From Fasciola hepatica (Eukaryota > Platyhelminthes > Trematoda > Plagiorchiida > Fasciolidae): a stretch of 64,000 bases of DNA. This document shows, in pieces, positions 1 through 11,439 of the stretch; positions within the stretch are counted from its first letter, which is position 1; each line of letters starts with the position of its first letter. The DNA lies in contig CANUEZ040000014.1 of NCBI GenBank assembly GCA_948099385.1, positions 2,914,001 to 2,978,000 of the forward strand. The letters are read 5' to 3'. The notes under the pieces are model-generated. The model was not told the DNA's origin, did no database searches, and was given only the letters and a program-made list of their open reading frames with translations. The position numbers were made by a program, and so were the translations under genes.

Positions 1-500
1 GAACTTCATGCCAAACTAGGTCGGAGGCTTTAGAGATGTCCAGCGAGACCAAGTGGGCTCCACCGTGGTTATCGAGTGCTGCCGATCAGGAGTGTGAGAG
101 GACCGCTTTTAGGTCGCCCGTAGAACGCCGAGGGCGGAATCCATATTGACGATCACTCAGCAGACCACGGACGGAATTGGTCGGAGATAGTGGTTTCAAA
201 AACTTTCGAAAGAATAAGATTAACTGTGATTGGACGGTAGTTGTTCGGGTCAGAAGGGTCACCATGTTTGGGAAAATAATGGCCTTCTTCTGCGGGGAGA
301 GCAAAGTTTTTTGTTTGAGGGAAGTAGGGAGTTGATGACGTAAAATGTGGGCTGATTCTGGAGCACGTTTTTAGGTTGACAGACGGAATACCATGCGAAC
401 CGAGTGGTATGAAAACTGGTTTGGCTTTTTTATTACTCATAAAGTGAATTACAGCATAACGGGTAAACCCCATAATCAGAAGCGGCTTGTGGAGGAACAT
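1..500 (-). pseudogene. CR1-like LINE RT, N-terminal half fragment
   Basis: Read on the minus strand, positions about 330 down to 1 carry the first blocks of a non-LTR reverse transcriptase: GDPSDPNNYRPI (fingers), then YGFRPRRSTGDL, then VSLDISKA.D.VW just before the window edge (palm block with the first catalytic aspartate). The copy is broken by frameshifts and one stop and runs off the left edge. The stretch 330-500 reads as a poorly conserved linker. It directly follows the 3' half of a similar RT (501-1430), so the blocks are permuted in the window: the fingers sit downstream of the palm/C-terminus on the same strand. Retrotransposon remnant; no host function inferred. Confidence 0.7.
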
Positions 501-1430
501 TTACGTTAGAACCAGTTTATTAATCCTGCTTTTGAAGAAAGGAAGGTTGTAAGTGGGTGGGAAGACAGAAAGAGGAAGAGTGTTCCATAACTTAACGATT
601 TGGGGAAAGAAGGAAGATCGAAAGATAGAAGTGTGACATTTAGTGACAGAAACTTGACAAGGATGACTTCTTGCGAGGGTACGTGATGGTCGGGAAAATT
701 GTTTGGGAAGAGGAACTGCCGAAGCAAGCTGCGAACAACAAAATCCAAAATAATATCGGCAGAAAAAAGTTAATGAAGCAACAGCCTGACGATGGGCTAG
801 TGACTGCAGATTGAAGGTTAAAGAAGGGTCGTCGATCAGCCGGATGACCTTACGTTGAACCCGATCAAGAAGAGAAAGAGAGGGGGACGAAGCTCCACCC
901 CACACGTGACTGCAGTATTCAAGTGCGGGCGAATTTGAACTTTGTACAACAGAAGATGAGCTGGTGTGACAAAGCGTCTGGTGTCCAGCAGAAAACCAAC
1001 TTTACGTGCAAGACGAGAGGCCAGCTGAGATATGAAAGTGGACCAACGTAGAGAAGAAGTTATAAATAATCCAAGAAAATAGGTAGAGTCTGTGAAAGGC
1101 AGCACAGTTGAATCGAAGGATAAATGAGGGCAGAATGAATGATGTTTCAAAGAAATTGAGAGAAGAGAAGTCTTGTTAGTAATAAATGCAACATGATTGT
1201 GCCATCCCCAGGAGGAGATATGCTCGAGATTGGACTGGAAAGATGCACTGATTGCACTGCTGTCACGATCGATGTTCGTGTTGGCATGGCGAGGAGTGCG
1301 GCAGGAAGGGGAAGAATGAAGGGTGGCATCATTGACAAAGGAATGGATTGGGTTGGAAATAGTGGATGAAAGATCATTAATAAATAAAAGAAATAGGGTG
1401 CGCGCAAGCACTGAACCTTGAGGAAACACT
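501..1430 (-). pseudogene. CR1-like LINE RT, palm to C-terminus
   Basis: Starting at about 1430 on the minus strand the frame reads PQGSVL..TLFLLFINDL, the conserved block just before the catalytic motif, then FVNDATL where F/YADD is expected, so the catalytic motif is damaged. A second frame then carries VWGGASSPSLSLLDRVQRK and a C-terminal WNTLPLSVFP block ending in a stop at 501. These are the palm, thumb and C-terminal blocks of the CR1/Jockey group. One frameshift lies in the 836-905 overlap. The fragment begins abruptly where the Penelope-like element at 1440-3703 ends. Confidence 0.75.
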
Positions 1431-1439
1431 AAGTCAGGT

Positions 1440-3703
1440 CAACTTTGTGACCTGATGCAACCAAGTGTCTTGCAGTCGAAGAAGCTGGTGGTTTCACGTC
1501 GTTGTGTATTGCCCCAGCAGGTTGCATCATCAAGTTTGACAGCCATTTGGGTGTGTTCTGACACTCGTTGAGTCAAGCAACGATCCGTCCTGCCAATTTA
1601 TACGTCACCGCAACTGCAAGTGAACTGATAGACAATATGTGAGACAGTGGGATCAGCAAGACTGTTTGCGTAGTTTTGAATGCATAACCTTTTGGTCGTC
1701 TGCAGCAAACGCAACTGTGCCGCTGTGCATGTGTGCCTTAGAGCTGACTTGAGATTATAATTTATTTGAATAAATAAATGATCCCCTTTAAAAGACAAAG
1801 TGATAAAAACTTGTTTCTTCGCGTCCATTGTTTTCGCGCGCACAAGTCTCGGCCCCTGATGTTGTCTGATAAAATTCTCCGGATAACCGTTGGCCAGCAG
1901 CGTTCTTTTTTTTGAACTTTTCTTCGTTTTGTATTTGATCTTCTGTACAGATTTTCTGGGCTTTGTTGAAGAGAGTTCTGACCAGTCCACGTTTGTAAGC
2001 CACTGCAGCGAAGCTGGAGAATTGTAAATAACGTCCGCCCCAAGTTGCTTTTCGGTGGATTCTGCGCTGTAGAGACCCATCCTGACGCTTGGTTAATAGA
2101 ATATCTAGAAAGGACAAACTGTTATCACGTTCTTCTTCGTGAGATACACTGAGGTTTGGGTGAATAGAGTTAAGAACGTTAACAAAAGGGATAAAACATT
2201 CTTCAGTCGTAAAAATTAAGATATCATCCACGTATCGTCTGTAAAATAGAAATTGGGAAATATTATCACAGAGCTGTTTTTCCATCATACCCAAAAATAC
2301 ATCTGCCAAGGTTGGGCCCAGAGGACTTCCCATGGCCACACCATCCGTTTGTTTGTAAGTTATACCTTCAAAATTGAACCGAATGTTTTCTGTGCATAAA
2401 AGAATGAGTTCTTTAAGGTATTCAACAGGAATAGGCAAATGAAAGTTGTGCGAAGAAATAAAATCACATAGATAATCTATTGTTTCACGAAGAGGTACCT
2501 TTGTAAAAAGGGACTCAACTTCGACGGAATACATTTTATCCGAACTCACTGCAATACTGTTTAGCAAATTCGCGAGTTCAAATGAGTCTTGTGGACAAAG
2601 TGGTGCTATGTTTCCGAACGGGGGTACGAATCTCGACTAGCCACCGGGCAAGTTTGTGATAAGCCGAGTTTTGCATGCATAATGTTGGCCTCAAAGGGAC
2701 TCCAGGCTTGTGTACTTTGGGTGATCCTGTCAAGTAGGGCGTCTGTGTTCCAAGTGGTTTTAGCTTCTTGTATATAGTTTCAGAAAGGAAACCATGTTGG
2801 AGTTAAATTCGGAGTTGTCTTGATATTTGTTTCTGTGTCAACATATTGTGATCTGGAGTAGTGTCCAGTTTGAAGCGCTGCGCATCGGAAAGTAACTATT
2901 CCATCTTTTCCATAATTACGACTCCTGATCCTTTGTCCGGTCGTAGAAACAACAAATCATTCATTTGCTTTAGTTGTTTAACCGCCACCCGGTGTGCTTG
3001 TGATAAACAACACCACTGACGTATGGGAGCAGAGAAGTATTGTTCAGAAATATCAACCAACTTGGCCTTGAACCAGCCGGCTTTGTCGGATGATGTGGGC
3101 ACTCGATCTTTAACTTGATCATGAAAGTTCTCGAACTGAACGCGTGTTTGTAGCTGGCTCACTTGCTTGGGCGGCACTTTGAAATTTAATCCCAACGACA
3201 AAACCTCACGTTGCGCTGTGGTCAACTATCAACCGGAAAGATTATGATTGAATGCACTTGTGTCCGTCGGGAATAATGACCACTGTTGCGTTTCGCACAT
3301 GCTGCCCTCAAGGCTTTTGATTGTTTTCATCCTGGTTCTTCGTACCATCTCTCTTGAAAAGTTCTCAAATTCGATTCGACAAAATAAAGATAACGTGCCG
3401 AGAACAGTCATGAAACGCTTTTGTGTTTCAATGAGCACGAACATCTCCTCACGTGCGGCTTCAATGTGGGCATTTGCGATTCTTACGAGATTGATGTTGT
3501 TCCTTGGCAAATTCTCTTTCGACAAGAGTTTCACAAATCGATTTGGAAAACGACAAGATAGTACGCATTCAGTAAGGAATTTGATACGCGCCTTTTCTAC
3601 TGCCGTTTTGCAGCGTAATGTTATTAAACGATCCAGAGATCGCGTGACACCAGAGGGGAGTCTTCGCTTGAGAAATTTGAAACATTGGGTCCCCTTTATC
3701 CAA
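1440..3703 (-). pseudogene. Penelope-like element (RT + GIY-YIG), degenerate
   Basis: Blocks typical of Penelope-like elements (PLEs) appear in order on the minus strand. First a conserved N-terminal stretch (KTAVEKARIKFL; LSLGLNFKVPPKQV; FLRPDKGSGVVIM). Then GSPKVHKPGVPLRP, the RT core VESLFTKVPL, DGVAMGSPLGP and RRYVDDILIF with an intact catalytic YVDD, FLDILLTKR, and HRKATWGGRYLQFSS. Last comes the GIY-YIG endonuclease linker with CSCG.V.IGRT, where the first tyrosine of YIG is a TAA stop at 1598-1600, followed in another frame by HLVASGHKVDL. PLEs copy themselves with an RT related to telomerase and nick DNA with the GIY-YIG nuclease. This copy has several frameshifts and is cut off at about 1440 inside the endonuclease. 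Confidence 0.88.
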
Positions 3704-3834
3704 TTCATGAGAACAGAGAGAAGACATAAATCGCTAGGTGCAAGCATTTCGTTTACTCTTGTCAACCGCGGACGTAAAAGAGTAAACGAAATGCTTGCAT
3801 CTCGCGACTTATGTCTTCTCTCTGTTCTCATGAA
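3704..3834. repeat. Near-perfect 57-bp inverted repeat (hairpin)
   Basis: The left arm 3704-3760 and right arm 3778-3834 are reverse complements with three mismatches, separated by a 17-nt loop (3761-3777). It lies exactly at the junction between the Penelope-like element and the LINE endonuclease fragment. It could be the 5' terminal structure of the Penelope-like element or a small hairpin insertion. No hammerhead core is present in the arms. Confidence 0.9.
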
Positions 3835-4380
3835 ATCGAAGATCGATGGGTCGCTGCTGTCGGGTGAACGGTAAACAACACGAAATGGGTAATTAAAATA
3901 AGGAAGTCGGAGCTTCAGCCACATCAACTGAATTTCACGATTGGAAAAGTCAAGATACTGGATTCTGGATGTGTCGACTGACTGATGGACAAAGGCACAG
4001 ACACCAGTTTCGGGTGAAAAAGAAGAATGAAAGGTATAGTTGGGTAATTGGAGGTGAGTGGTGTCTAACGAGGGGGAGATTTGGGTTTCGGTCAGAACTA
4101 AGGCAAGAGGAGAAGAAGATTGAGGAAATTGGTGCACAGAATCAACATTGTTGTTCATTCCGCCAATGCTAATGACGGTGATGAGTTCATGTTTGTTTTC
4201 CGAGTGTGCAGAGCAAGCAAGAGAGCGAGTGCGTGTGTCACTGTATGTTTTCATGATTTGTTGTGTGAAGCAAACCGGTAGCCATCATCCTGGGGCTTAA
4301 AGCGGCGAATCACATAGGGCCTCAGTAGATCAGGCGTGGTAGTGAGTCGGACGACAACAGACTTCTCTGCCACCAACAAT
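3835..4380 (-). pseudogene. CR1-like LINE 5' end and truncated endonuclease
   Basis: On the minus strand 4254-3835 reads as the first part of an APE-type endonuclease: ALVLTETQISPSLD, GVCAFVHQS.DTSRIQYLDF, REIQLMWLKL and FRVVYRSPDSSDPSI. These match the N-terminal two thirds of the nuclease of CR1-like LINEs. Upstream, 4370-4300 encodes VVVRLTTTPDLLRPYVIRRF, a stretch that recurs near 40107-40160 and is probably ORF1 or the LINE 5' region. The domain ends at the hairpin at 3834 and the frame then runs on into Penelope sequence, so the 341-codon open frame (3229-4254) is a chimera and not one gene. Confidence 0.65.
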
Positions 4381-5367
4381 ACCTTCCTTTCATGTTACCG
4401 ACTGACCACTTAGTGGCGTTCATCTCGTCAAGTTTAAAATAGTCTCTCATCAGTGGTGTGCCAATAATTAGGCAAACCAACCACCAATCGGACTACGGGT
4501 TAGATCTGTATAGTGTTTGGTCTCATGATTGCAATAATTTCATTTAAAATGCTTTATCACGCTGTCAAATAGGGATGGGTGGCTATCACTCTAGTTTGTT
4601 CTGGCGGAATACATAGTAACTACACTTATCGTGTACACGTTGATTTCCGCATATAGTGTGCCTTTGGACATAGTTCGTGTAACCTAATAGTTCAGCAGTT
4701 CTCTGCTCGATATGATACAGTAGCATATCAGGTGACTGGAGAATCTTGGACAAGCCGGGGAATTTGTTTGGCCTTACTGTTCTCCCATATTTTTGCCGGT
4801 CTTCTAGTGAGAAATTTGGTTATTTTGCGAAGGTTCACTAAGGTTATATCATGATCTAGTGGTGAGGTCTCCTTCCATAAGCCAATCAGCTTCCTAACAA
4901 AGGAGCACTTCGCTTCGCATGACAAACCTTGCAGTAATGCCACGATTTGATTTAACTTGATGAAGCCGAAAAAGTGGCCATCTGTTTGTGTTAAAAGCAA
5001 GCAGTTCTAGTGAACGGCGTAATCGCTTAGATTTCATATTGACAACGTCATTTCGTTCTTTATATTCTACCGTATCGGTAATAGTGCGGGATTATTATTA
5101 TTACGTTAGTTTAAACACGTTTTTACGGTGTTTTTCAACTGTCGAGAAAAAAGAATGGAAGGTTTCATACGCCAGAACGGGTTAACAATTCAGATAAAAC
5201 TTCATCCTTGTTTGTTAAAGCATGCGCAAAAAAGGGAACCACAGAAGTTGTAACAAAGAACGGGTTAGCGGGTGTGATTGGCTCAGAGAAGGGTCACAAT
5301 GCGACGGGTGCGAACAGTCCGCAAAGATCTTTTTAGCTAGTGACATAGGTGTTATTATGCGCTCATC
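4381..5367. other. No recognisable gene
   Basis: Only short, low-quality frames are present on both strands. Nothing matches a protein family I know, and no RNA gene or tandem repeat was seen. Probably intergenic or intronic DNA or very old repeat. Confidence 0.4.
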
Positions 5368-6260
5368 TCATAAGTCCAATATGAGGTCTCTCAAGACTAT
5401 ACCAGAAACAAGACTGACGATTCGGAGACCTCTTCGAATGGTAATGTAGTCCTTTTTCAATAGACTAGTAAACATTACGAGAGACCAGTATGAAGTGATA
5501 GGGAGTTTGCGCTGGTGCACGAAGGAAGAAACGATAGACTGCGGAGCACTGAGCTTTCGAAGTTTACGAATCTGAAAGGACAATCTACGCAAGTTTCCAA
5601 CAGTAATTTCTGTATGTGAAGGCGGATGTAAGTTCTCTTATAAAGTTACACCGAGGTACTTCACATAGCTCACACGTGCAAGAGGAGTAAAGACAATATT
5701 GCTACTGTCGCGTTCGAAAAATGGAAACGATGCACTTGACATTTGACATTGTTTAACAGAAGACCAGACTGCTCAGAAAAGTTTTGGATGTGTGTGATAT
5801 TTTTATGAAACTCATCTAAATCGGACTGCTGTGAGGCAGATCGAGCCCAAACAACGTCGTCGGCATGCTTGACTAGGCGGGCTAAGCGAGTTGCAGTTAA
5901 GTCGCTAATGTAAGTAGTGAATGAGTATGGAGATCAGCTCCTTGGAGAATACCAGCACTGCTTAAGAGATGTCTGGAAACTTTTCTTCCAACTTTGGTAC
6001 ACTGAGTTCTACTTGAGAAGTAGTCTTTCAGCTAGTTAATTAAGTATGTGGATCAAATAGAAGATTCCACTTGTTTGAGCAACAAGGATCGTGGTACACT
6101 GTCAAACGCTGTGTTATCAAGAAAGGCACACCTTGCTGATTTGCATGAATCATTGAGGGATTTTGCAATGTAATGGACTATGCACACTGCTGCATCGATC
6201 GTGGAACGACGGGACTCATGCGCAACTTGGCATTCGTCAGTGCTTCACAATGATTACCAT
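5368..6260 (-). pseudogene. Degenerate CR1-like LINE RT
   Basis: Reading the minus strand from about 6260 to 5650 gives, across several frame changes: HESRRSTIDAAV, CAFLDNTAFDSVPRSLLLK (palm block with the first catalytic aspartate), LKDYFSSRTQ, and KHADDVVWARS, where HADD stands for the catalytic YADD motif, then GLLLN..KCQV. The order and spacing fit a non-LTR RT of the CR1/Jockey group. Below 5600 the frame at 5592-5368 may be the thumb region but is too divergent to be sure. No intact frame remains. Confidence 0.6.
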
Positions 6261-7347
6261 GCTCTGCATTTTAAGTCGATGAATTATTTCTGTATAAGCA
6301 TTTACTAAGTACTTATTTTTCTGTCATGAGACGTCTTTCAGCAAAACTATAGGTTATACAACGGAGGAAAGGAAGCGAATGTCATTGTATCTAGCAAATG
6401 CAAGCAAATATGTGGAGGGGACCGACCCAGCACAACCAAGCGGCTGGTGTGAGAGGATCAGCGACGAAGTTTGAATAATGAGCGCCATTTGGTCATGGCA
6501 TAGGTAATGTAAATGGGATTCGCGGACGATTATCTATTCGCGGAGGTATTCATTGGTCAAGCAGTGATTTTGTTCACACGAGTAGCCTGTAGTCATTAGT
6601 TCTATCAATGATACAGCAATACTACGAGATAGAGTTGGTCTAAACTCGGAAATGCTCCTAAAGCGTCGTTGGGATGTTATGAGGTCCTCAGGATTGGTGA
6701 CTTTTGTATCTCACCTTACCACGGACAGCGTACGCGTATCAAAACGTTGCCTTGCAAGCACAGTCACATTATGACTCACTTCAGTAAACGAGTCTCTTCT
6801 CGTGTTAACGGGCCTAGACACTCCGCTAGTCCAAATAAGTCACAACAGATATGTGAAATCCGGCCTGCCCGCTGTGTACCATAAATGAAATTTATTCTAT
6901 CTCAAATGGACTTCCGACGTTGCGTGCAGTCGTGTTCTGTCTCTGTCCCACCGGGGGTATTTGTGATAGAAACATATGGTGAAACATTATGACCAGGCCC
7001 GAACGATACAACTTCAATTAGCTGCTGGAAATTTGATTAGTTGTTAAACTGAGAAACTAAGTATTCATTTGCTTCTCACACCGCACCGAGAAGTCATTCA
7101 GCAATTTTCATGTCGTTACTCTGTTACTAATTTATCCGTGTCAGAAACTATCACTTGCATTGTATGATCCAGAAGCTTTCACAACATGGAACATTGCAAC
7201 TCTCCTTAACGAGATCCTGGGCTCATTTTCCAAGAAACTAATTTTTACCGAAGAGATAAAGTAATCGATTTCACGCTTCCTCTTGGATTTATCTTGTTAC
7301 ATTTTAAGTGAACACTCATATCGCTTCTAATCCATTCCGCTGTGCAG
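6261..7347. other. No recognisable gene; upstream of SNX13-like exon
   Basis: Neither strand gives a convincing domain. The PX-domain exon that should precede 7348 (carrying the RRYSDF-type motif of sorting nexins) was looked for here and not found. The region is best treated as intron of the SNX13-like gene. Confidence 0.4.
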
Positions 7348-7452
7348 TGTGGACGTATACCACGATTGAAACTGCCGCCAAAAAGTGCGTTCAACAATCT
7401 CAACCGCGAGTTCCTGAATCGAAGACGTCGTGAACTAAATGAATATCTTTCG
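7348..7452 (+). CDS. SNX13: SNX13-like exon: end of PX domain
   Basis: The acceptor is ...ctgtgcag before 7348 and the donor is gtgagt at 7453. The 105-nt exon is phase 0 at both ends and encodes 35 residues, with KLPPKSAFNNLNREFLNRRR followed by ELNEYL. This is the proline-rich loop and following helix of PX domains (in vertebrate SNX13 the pattern is LP.KKTFNN.DRDFL..R...LN.YL). The basic residues in this stretch normally contribute to phosphoinositide binding. Confidence 0.85.
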
Positions 7453-10400
7453 GTGAGTAGTCCGAGTGTTCAATACATTCACGCCATGTACAAGCAGCTG
7501 TACCTAAATTGGAAATATCTGCTTGCTTATAGCTGTATACTGCCTGTTGCATAAAAATACAATAAAACTGGAACTAAACCGTCCAAGCGTGGAATCAGTT
7601 CACCTCAGAAAACCATTAATCATGCACTGGGTGCGGTGGCTTTGGTTGCTATGTCCTGGCGACAGCCTCAATCGGAAGCGATGAGAAATGACAGGAATAT
7701 TAAAGAAGCAGTAAGGGAACTGCAAACATTGGTATCAAGTCGATAAACAAAGTTTGTTAGTGCAAGAGTGCCACGGATCACAACACCTAGCCATTTCGTC
7801 TAACGTATACAATCACTGAGTGGGAGGGTCTCTTGGACCCTACCCAGGAAGTCTAACACGCCCTATATTGCCATGTTCGCGGATAAAGTTTTTCATAGCT
7901 TTCTTCCATGTCATGGGCTGGCCACCCTTACTCATCTTCCGACCGGTGCCCTCCTCAGCGTACATGGCGCGCCGAAGAGGACATGTGTAGCACGTTTCCC
8001 AACCATCTTAGCCTGGTAACTTTTATTGTTTCGTCTAATGATTTGGTTCGTGAGCCCAAGACTCTGTCGAACCTCAACGTTGCTTATACGTTGTTCCCAC
8101 CAGATTTGAGCAATGCTGCGAAGACATCGGTGTTCAAATACCGACAATCTCCTTATGTCCTCCATCTGCAGTGGTTTTGTTTCTGAACCATACAGAAGCA
8201 CGGGCCTGATGGCTGCGGCGTACATTAAACCCTTCGTAGATAAACGGATGTCATGTGGACGCCACAGATGACTCAGATCGGCAAATGCCAAACAGGCCTT
8301 CTGTATACGCAGACACATCTCATCCGATACCCGACCTTCGGATGAGATGCAGCTCCCCAAATAACAGGATCTGTCGACCACTTTTATAGTCTTCCCAGAC
8401 GCTGGAAAGTTTGGCGTTGGACTAACCCAGTCCTGCAACAGCATCTTGCACTTAGTAGGTCTAAAACGCATACCGAACATTGCTACGTAGTCCGTCAAGC
8501 TGTCTAGAAAAGCTCACAGCTTACCTGGATCTGTATTTAGAAGGACAATTTCGTCCGAATAATCAACAACTGACACTTTTGCACACAGGAAAAAATTCAA
8601 CGCCACTATCATCACTTGACAAAAGCGCATTCTCCAAGATCATATCAGTTTCGATGTTAACGAGAAAAGGACAAAAGGTCAATCCTGACGTACACCACTA
8701 TTCGTGGTGAACTCGGCTTCGGCTGTTCATGTGAAGAGACTTTATGGTAGAAATGAATTTCTTTGTTACACTCTTCAACAAGAGGCAACACCAGAGAACA
8801 TTGCGGTCGACTGAGTTGAAGGCCGCTTTAAAACCAAGAAAAAGAAGGATAATAGGCCTATGGAAGGTGTGCCTATGTTCTAAAATGTGTCGAAGAATAA
8901 AGATTTAATCAACACGTCCTCGACCAGGTCTAAACCCAGCCTGATTCCCGCACGGGCATTGTTCTCGAGCGGTTGATAAGTGATAGAGAATAATACCAGC
9001 GAGCAGTTTAGATACGATGCTAACCAAACTTGTTCCCCTGTGGTTCTCACAGGAGGACCTGTCACCCTTTTTGGAAATCGATACGATCACTGTTTCGCAT
9101 CAACTCTTTGGAACTTGTTCCGTATCCCATACCAAACCGAGGATTTTTGTCAACTGCAATAACAATGTTGTGCCATCGTCTTTGAAAATAGACGGAGGCT
9201 ACCCATTCAGTCCAACAGCGTAATGTCTTTTAAGGTAGCCTATCTCATGGAGAACCTCCGTTTCTGTCGGAGGACAGGTATCTACAACGTGCTACTTCTC
9301 GCGTCTATCATGGTATAAATTCACACAAACGGATTCGTATCATGGCAGTCGCGATTATCCACACTGAACATTTCACAACTGACAGCATCATGGCTCGCCT
9401 GGTGTACTCATCGAGCACTAACAGCATTCCGGATGCAGTAAGCCACAGGTCTCGGAATGTATAGAAGAATGAGTCGTATAGCATAACTCAGCCTGCCACC
9501 GTTGCTGGTTTCACGCCTACTCATTCAGGAGAGGCGCTATGTTCCCATTTTCGAATCCAGTATTGGAACGTTCCTGTTTTCGGGAATACCAGTAGTAGAA
9601 CCTTGTGTTTATCTGTACATGTGGAATGGGCTTTAAATCGTAGTTCAAAAGTCACCATAAGAGCTTCGCTTGACAGACCATTTCCAGTTGGTTTGGCAGG
9701 CACGTTGCAACATGGTTTAAAATGAAAAATTGCAAGTGTGTGATAAGCCTCTATAACATCTCGTTTTAACCCAGGTGCTATGTGGACCACAGTTTCATGC
9801 TGCTTATCCGGCAACTCGTTCGCTCGTGGTGGACTTTCTAAATCCGGACAGTTGGGAACGCGGTCGAGGCCACTCACGAGGAGTAAGTCGATGTTTACTT
9901 TCACATCTGTTTGTCTACTCGAGTCGATATGCCCATGGTTAGTCCTTCATCACCCACCCCTGGTCCGAATGGAATTGATTCTTTTGTCCTGCCGAACAGC
10001 TAGATCGTGAACGCCTCACCTTCGCAAGGTTTGTTACTACTCAAAACCAGTGACAGATGGGCGCCATACCATGTAGTGCTGAAGTCAAACGACCCCTGTT
10101 GGAAGCCATCCAAGATATTCAAGTGGTAAGACGTGTGTCTCCTTCATGCACTCCGGATGCGAGTCCCAGTTGCGTCTCGATTGTTCTGTATTGTTGATGA
10201 CTCCTCAAAAAGACAACATTAGCTCTACACAGTGCCTCCATGGATTTTAATCCTGAACTAATCGTTGGCACTGCAGCATAAATCGTTCCATTAACAACCA
10301 TATGTTGGACCTGGGCTCCCGGTTTTTTTTATCTTGCTGTGAGTCGCTTCTACGTAGCTGATAAACAAATAGTAATATTCAAAAATTCACTATCAATCTC

Positions 10401-11387
10401 ATGCCTTTTCTCGCTTCGCTCTTTGTGATTATATTTTCATGGCTCTTACATTTCTCACAGTGTGAGCCTTCTCGTGTTCTGCTCCGGTTTTTGCAATTCG
10501 AAATTCAAAATGGTTGGTTTTCAACACGTAAAAAAAGTTCAATTTGTAATAAGTACGACTGATTCAACACTGCGCGCCTGTTTGTCCTTGAGAGTAGTAC
10601 CCGTCTGTTTCTATTCCTTTTTCTGAATTATTATATATTTTCCATCAATACTTTCATTGAAAGCCCTGTTAAATATCAGGACATTATGGGTAAAATCTGG
10701 TCTCCTTGCTGTGTCCTGTACAATATAATGCTTTCCAAATTTCACTCTCCTGCCCACACACACACGCACACAGGTGTCAGCTTTTTTAAATCCTCTGCGA
10801 TCAGTTGGTAACGCGATGAAATCTATGCCGGATACATTAGCTGATGGATTCACTCGTATTCTGTCAGGTGGCAGCCTGCTGGAACCCCCAAGTCAAGGAA
10901 CTCGCGTTACCTCAGAAACTGTGTCCAGACGCTCGGCAAGTTTTGACACGAGTCATGAGGTCCTGAGTGGTTTGGATTCGGCCAGGGTCGGCGAGAATTT
11001 GGATCCGGTACGTGAAATACGTCAGATATCCAGTTTGTCACTTGAGCCCTAAAACGTTCATTTCTGTCATCATGTACCACCGAATATCGTGATCAGGATC
11101 TTTTTGTCCCTTGTGTATGGGTTATGTGTTTTACCCGTTATATATTTCGGTGGTCAGCTCAATTTTAGTTCGGGGTAAAGTTCAACATATCGTAAACGTC
11201 AATAGTGACTAATAGTTTATGGGGCAGTTCTGAACACACCACTACGGAGAGCCGGTAGTCAAAAAATACGATGCATTGATCTTTAATAGATTTGGCAATA
11301 AGGTTCGCGAAGGATCTAGTCGGCGCCGTAAAATGTTGGGGTAATTGTCGAACCAAACAGAAAGCACAATTTCAATCATCTTTATCC

Positions 11388-11439
<52 letters not shown>

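Noticed and set aside
3229..4254. A 341-codon open frame on the minus strand as a single gene
   Set aside because: It reads through three unrelated pieces (LINE endonuclease, hairpin, Penelope N-terminus), so it is a chance fusion.
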